The position numbers and the translations under genes were made by a program. The notes under the pieces were generated by a model, which was given only the letters and a program-made list of their open reading frames with translations, did no database searches and had not been told where the DNA came from. Below are positions 5,237 through 6,046 of a DNA stretch of 6,046 nucleotides, piece after piece (within the stretch, counting starts at the first letter, position 1; each line of letters begins with the position of its first letter). Location of the stretch: contig JALWAF010000115.1 in assembly GCA_027016355.1 (NCBI GenBank), positions 1-6,046 of the forward strand. Reading direction: 5' to 3'. Source of the DNA: Candidatus Moraniibacteriota bacterium. GTDB lineage: Bacteria > Patescibacteriota > Minisyncoccia > Moranbacterales > GCA-2747515.

Positions 5237-5794
5237 ATGCAGAGAAAGATTTTTATTGGAATTGATTTGGATGAGCATGTTAAAAAGATGCTTGTTAAGT
5301 CTGTGAGTAAATGGCACAATTTGCCTATTAAATGGCACAAAGAAGAGAGTTTGCACATTGCACTTTTGCCTATTGGGTGGGTAAATGAAGATGATGTTTT
5401 TAAAATTTCTGATGCATTAGAGATGGTTGCTAATGATGTTAATACTTTTACTATTAATTTTGATAAAATTTTGACAGTTTCAAAAAACAATTCTGATAAT
5501 ATAAAAGAAGCTCAATTAGTTAGATTAGAAGGGGATGCTAGTGAGGAATTAAAAATTCTTTTTGAAAAGATTGAGGAAGAATTAGGCTTGCCCGTTGTAC
5601 AAAAAAAACATTTTAAACCTTTGGTTACACTTGGACGAATGCGGGCAAAGAAGTGGAAAGAATTGGAAGAGTATCCAGACATTAACATTGATTTTCCCGT
5701 GATGATGGATGTATTTCACATTACACTTTTTGAAAGTGTACAAATAGATGGTAAGTGGCAAGTGGAGCCTGTACGTATGTTCGAATTAAAATAA
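5237..5794 (+). CDS. thpR: LigT/ThpR-type 2'-5' RNA ligase-like 2H phosphoesterase, second His lost
   Basis: Members of this family open RNA 2',3'-cyclic phosphates or join 2'-5' RNA ends, using two HxT/S motifs in a bilobed fold. From the ATG at 5237 the protein has 185 residues, a normal length. The family start (RKIFIGIDL, 3-11), W33 before the first motif, and the tail pattern (FHITLFES ... W ... V ... FEL) are all recognisable. Motif 1 reads HIAL (40-43), with His kept but Thr/Ser replaced by Ala. Motif 2, normally PHxTL, reads PLVTL (128-132), with Leu129 where the second catalytic His belongs. The reading frame is otherwise intact, so this looks like a binding protein or an altered enzyme rather than a pseudogene. 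A TTG at 5222 would add five residues (MNYIF), but the ATG matches the family start. The gene is divergent from priA and upstream of a glycosyltransferase gene. Confidence 0.88.
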   Translation: MQRKIFIGIDLDEHVKKMLVKSVSKWHNLPIKWHKEESLHIALLPIGWVNEDDVFKISDALEMVANDVNTFTINFDKILTVSKNNSDNIKEAQLVRLEGDASEELKILFEKIEEELGLPVVQKKHFKPLVTLGRMRAKKWKELEEYPDINIDFPVMMDVFHITLFESVQIDGKWQVEPVRMFELK

Positions 5795-5799
5795 TTTTT

Positions 5800-5808
5800 T
5801 GATATAAA
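5800..5808 (+). promoter_or_regulatory. Extended -10 promoter for the WecG-like gene
   Basis: TG (5800-5801), one base, then TATAAA (5803-5808) makes an extended -10 with five of six matches. A weak -35, TTCGAA (5780-5785), lies 17 bases upstream inside the end of the preceding gene. Transcription would start near 5815, putting the 30-bp palindrome entirely inside a leader of about 52 bases. Confidence 0.45.
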
Positions 5809-5826
5809 TATACCTTCATAGGTAAG

Positions 5827-5856
5827 GTCCAACCTAGGGTCGACCCTAGGTTGGAC
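5827..5856. repeat. Perfect 30-bp palindrome
   Basis: The sequence from GTCCAACC to GGTTGGAC is a perfect inverted repeat of 15 bases per half, centred between 5841 and 5842. It is 60% GC in a very AT-rich setting. As RNA it would form a 13-pair stem with a four-base TCGA loop. It ends ten bases before the ATG at 5867. No T run follows on either strand, so it is not a standard terminator. It may be a dimeric-protein operator, a leader hairpin controlling the downstream gene, or a dispersed palindromic repeat. Confidence 0.85.
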
Positions 5857-5866
5857 ATTTAGTAAA

Positions 5867-6046
5867 ATGAACACAAATCCGCAAGTTTATATTTTTGGTA
5901 CACGTATTGATAATTTATTCAAAAAAGAAATTTTGGATAAAATTGTTAATTTTGTTGGTCAAAAAAAGTTTCATTATATTGTCACATTAAATCCTGAAAT
6001 TTTATTGAAAACAAGAAAAGATATTTCATTTCAAAAAATTGTAAAT
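5867..6046 (+). CDS. WecG/TagA/CpsF-family glycosyltransferase, N-terminal part only
   Basis: Sixty codons without a stop run from the ATG to the window edge. The segment FHYIVTLNPEILLKTRKD (35-52) matches the early family pattern (VVTPNPE ... ARRD ... F), which precedes the NADLVLPDG-type motif expected just past the edge. The family transfers N-acetylmannosaminuronic acid, N-acetylmannosamine or related sugars onto lipid-linked intermediates of cell-surface polymers, at the inner face of the membrane. The opening VYIFGTRIDNL fits the first strand and the substrate-binding loop (normally LGVPVD). No Shine-Dalgarno is seen. The start follows the palindrome by ten bases, so the hairpin could limit ribosome access. 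The exact sugar cannot be told from this fragment. Confidence 0.82.
   Translation, partial: MNTNPQVYIFGTRIDNLFKKEILDKIVNFVGQKKFHYIVTLNPEILLKTRKDISFQKIVN

Noticed and set aside
5827..5856. The 30-bp palindrome as an intrinsic terminator for the 2H phosphoesterase gene.
   Set aside because: The stem is ideal, but no T run follows on either strand, and a promoter candidate lies just upstream of it.
1..6046. TGA recoding (codes 4 or 25), tRNA genes, prophage or toxin-antitoxin genes.
   Set aside because: All genes read through cleanly in code 11 and end in TAA; no tRNA-like fold, integrase, transposase gene or toxin pair was seen.

Overview
The window is an AT-rich (by eye about one third GC), gene-dense stretch of bacterial chromosome. 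Reduced protein lengths, near-absence of Shine-Dalgarno sequences, TAA as the stop of all six genes whose end is visible, and the gene set suggest a Candidate Phyla Radiation / Patescibacteria genome. That placement is inference; there is no rRNA or other phylogenetic marker to fix it. No in-frame TGA occurs in any called gene, so standard code 11 reads the window cleanly.

Layout. On the minus strand at the left edge lie fmt (3' end cut off by the window) and def, four bases apart, read from a good sigma-70-type promoter at 1458-1486. Next comes a 149-bp nested inverted repeat (1522-1670), which looks like two opposed copies of a short palindromic element. Three plus-strand genes follow: a two-helix membrane protein with a C-terminal Excalibur calcium-binding domain (1699-2124), a short MazG-like NTP pyrophosphohydrolase (2183-2509) and a RidA/YjgF-family protein (2748-3146). 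Between the last two is a 238-bp spacer with a patch of unusually high GC. A long minus-strand priA (3196-5154) faces ridA and is divergent from a LigT/ThpR-type 2H phosphoesterase gene (5237-5794). A perfect 30-bp palindrome (5827-5856) sits just before a WecG/TagA/CpsF-type glycosyltransferase gene that runs off the right edge.

How the genes relate. priA, def and fmt are classical neighbours in many bacteria. Here they keep the same strand and order but are split by the plus-strand block Excalibur-mazG-like-ridA, with the inverted repeat at one border of that block. Def and Fmt are the two ends of the N-formylmethionine cycle and both keep their catalytic residues.

The most interesting theme is enzyme decay without gene decay. 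PriA has all eight zinc cysteines but a ruined Walker A motif and an altered motif VI. The 2H phosphoesterase has lost its second catalytic histidine. The RidA-family protein lacks the arginine needed for imine deamination. All three reading frames are intact, which suggests selection for non-catalytic or altered roles. A second theme is start architecture: def and priA each have a -10 hexamer exactly six bases before an ATG, which predicts leaderless mRNAs.
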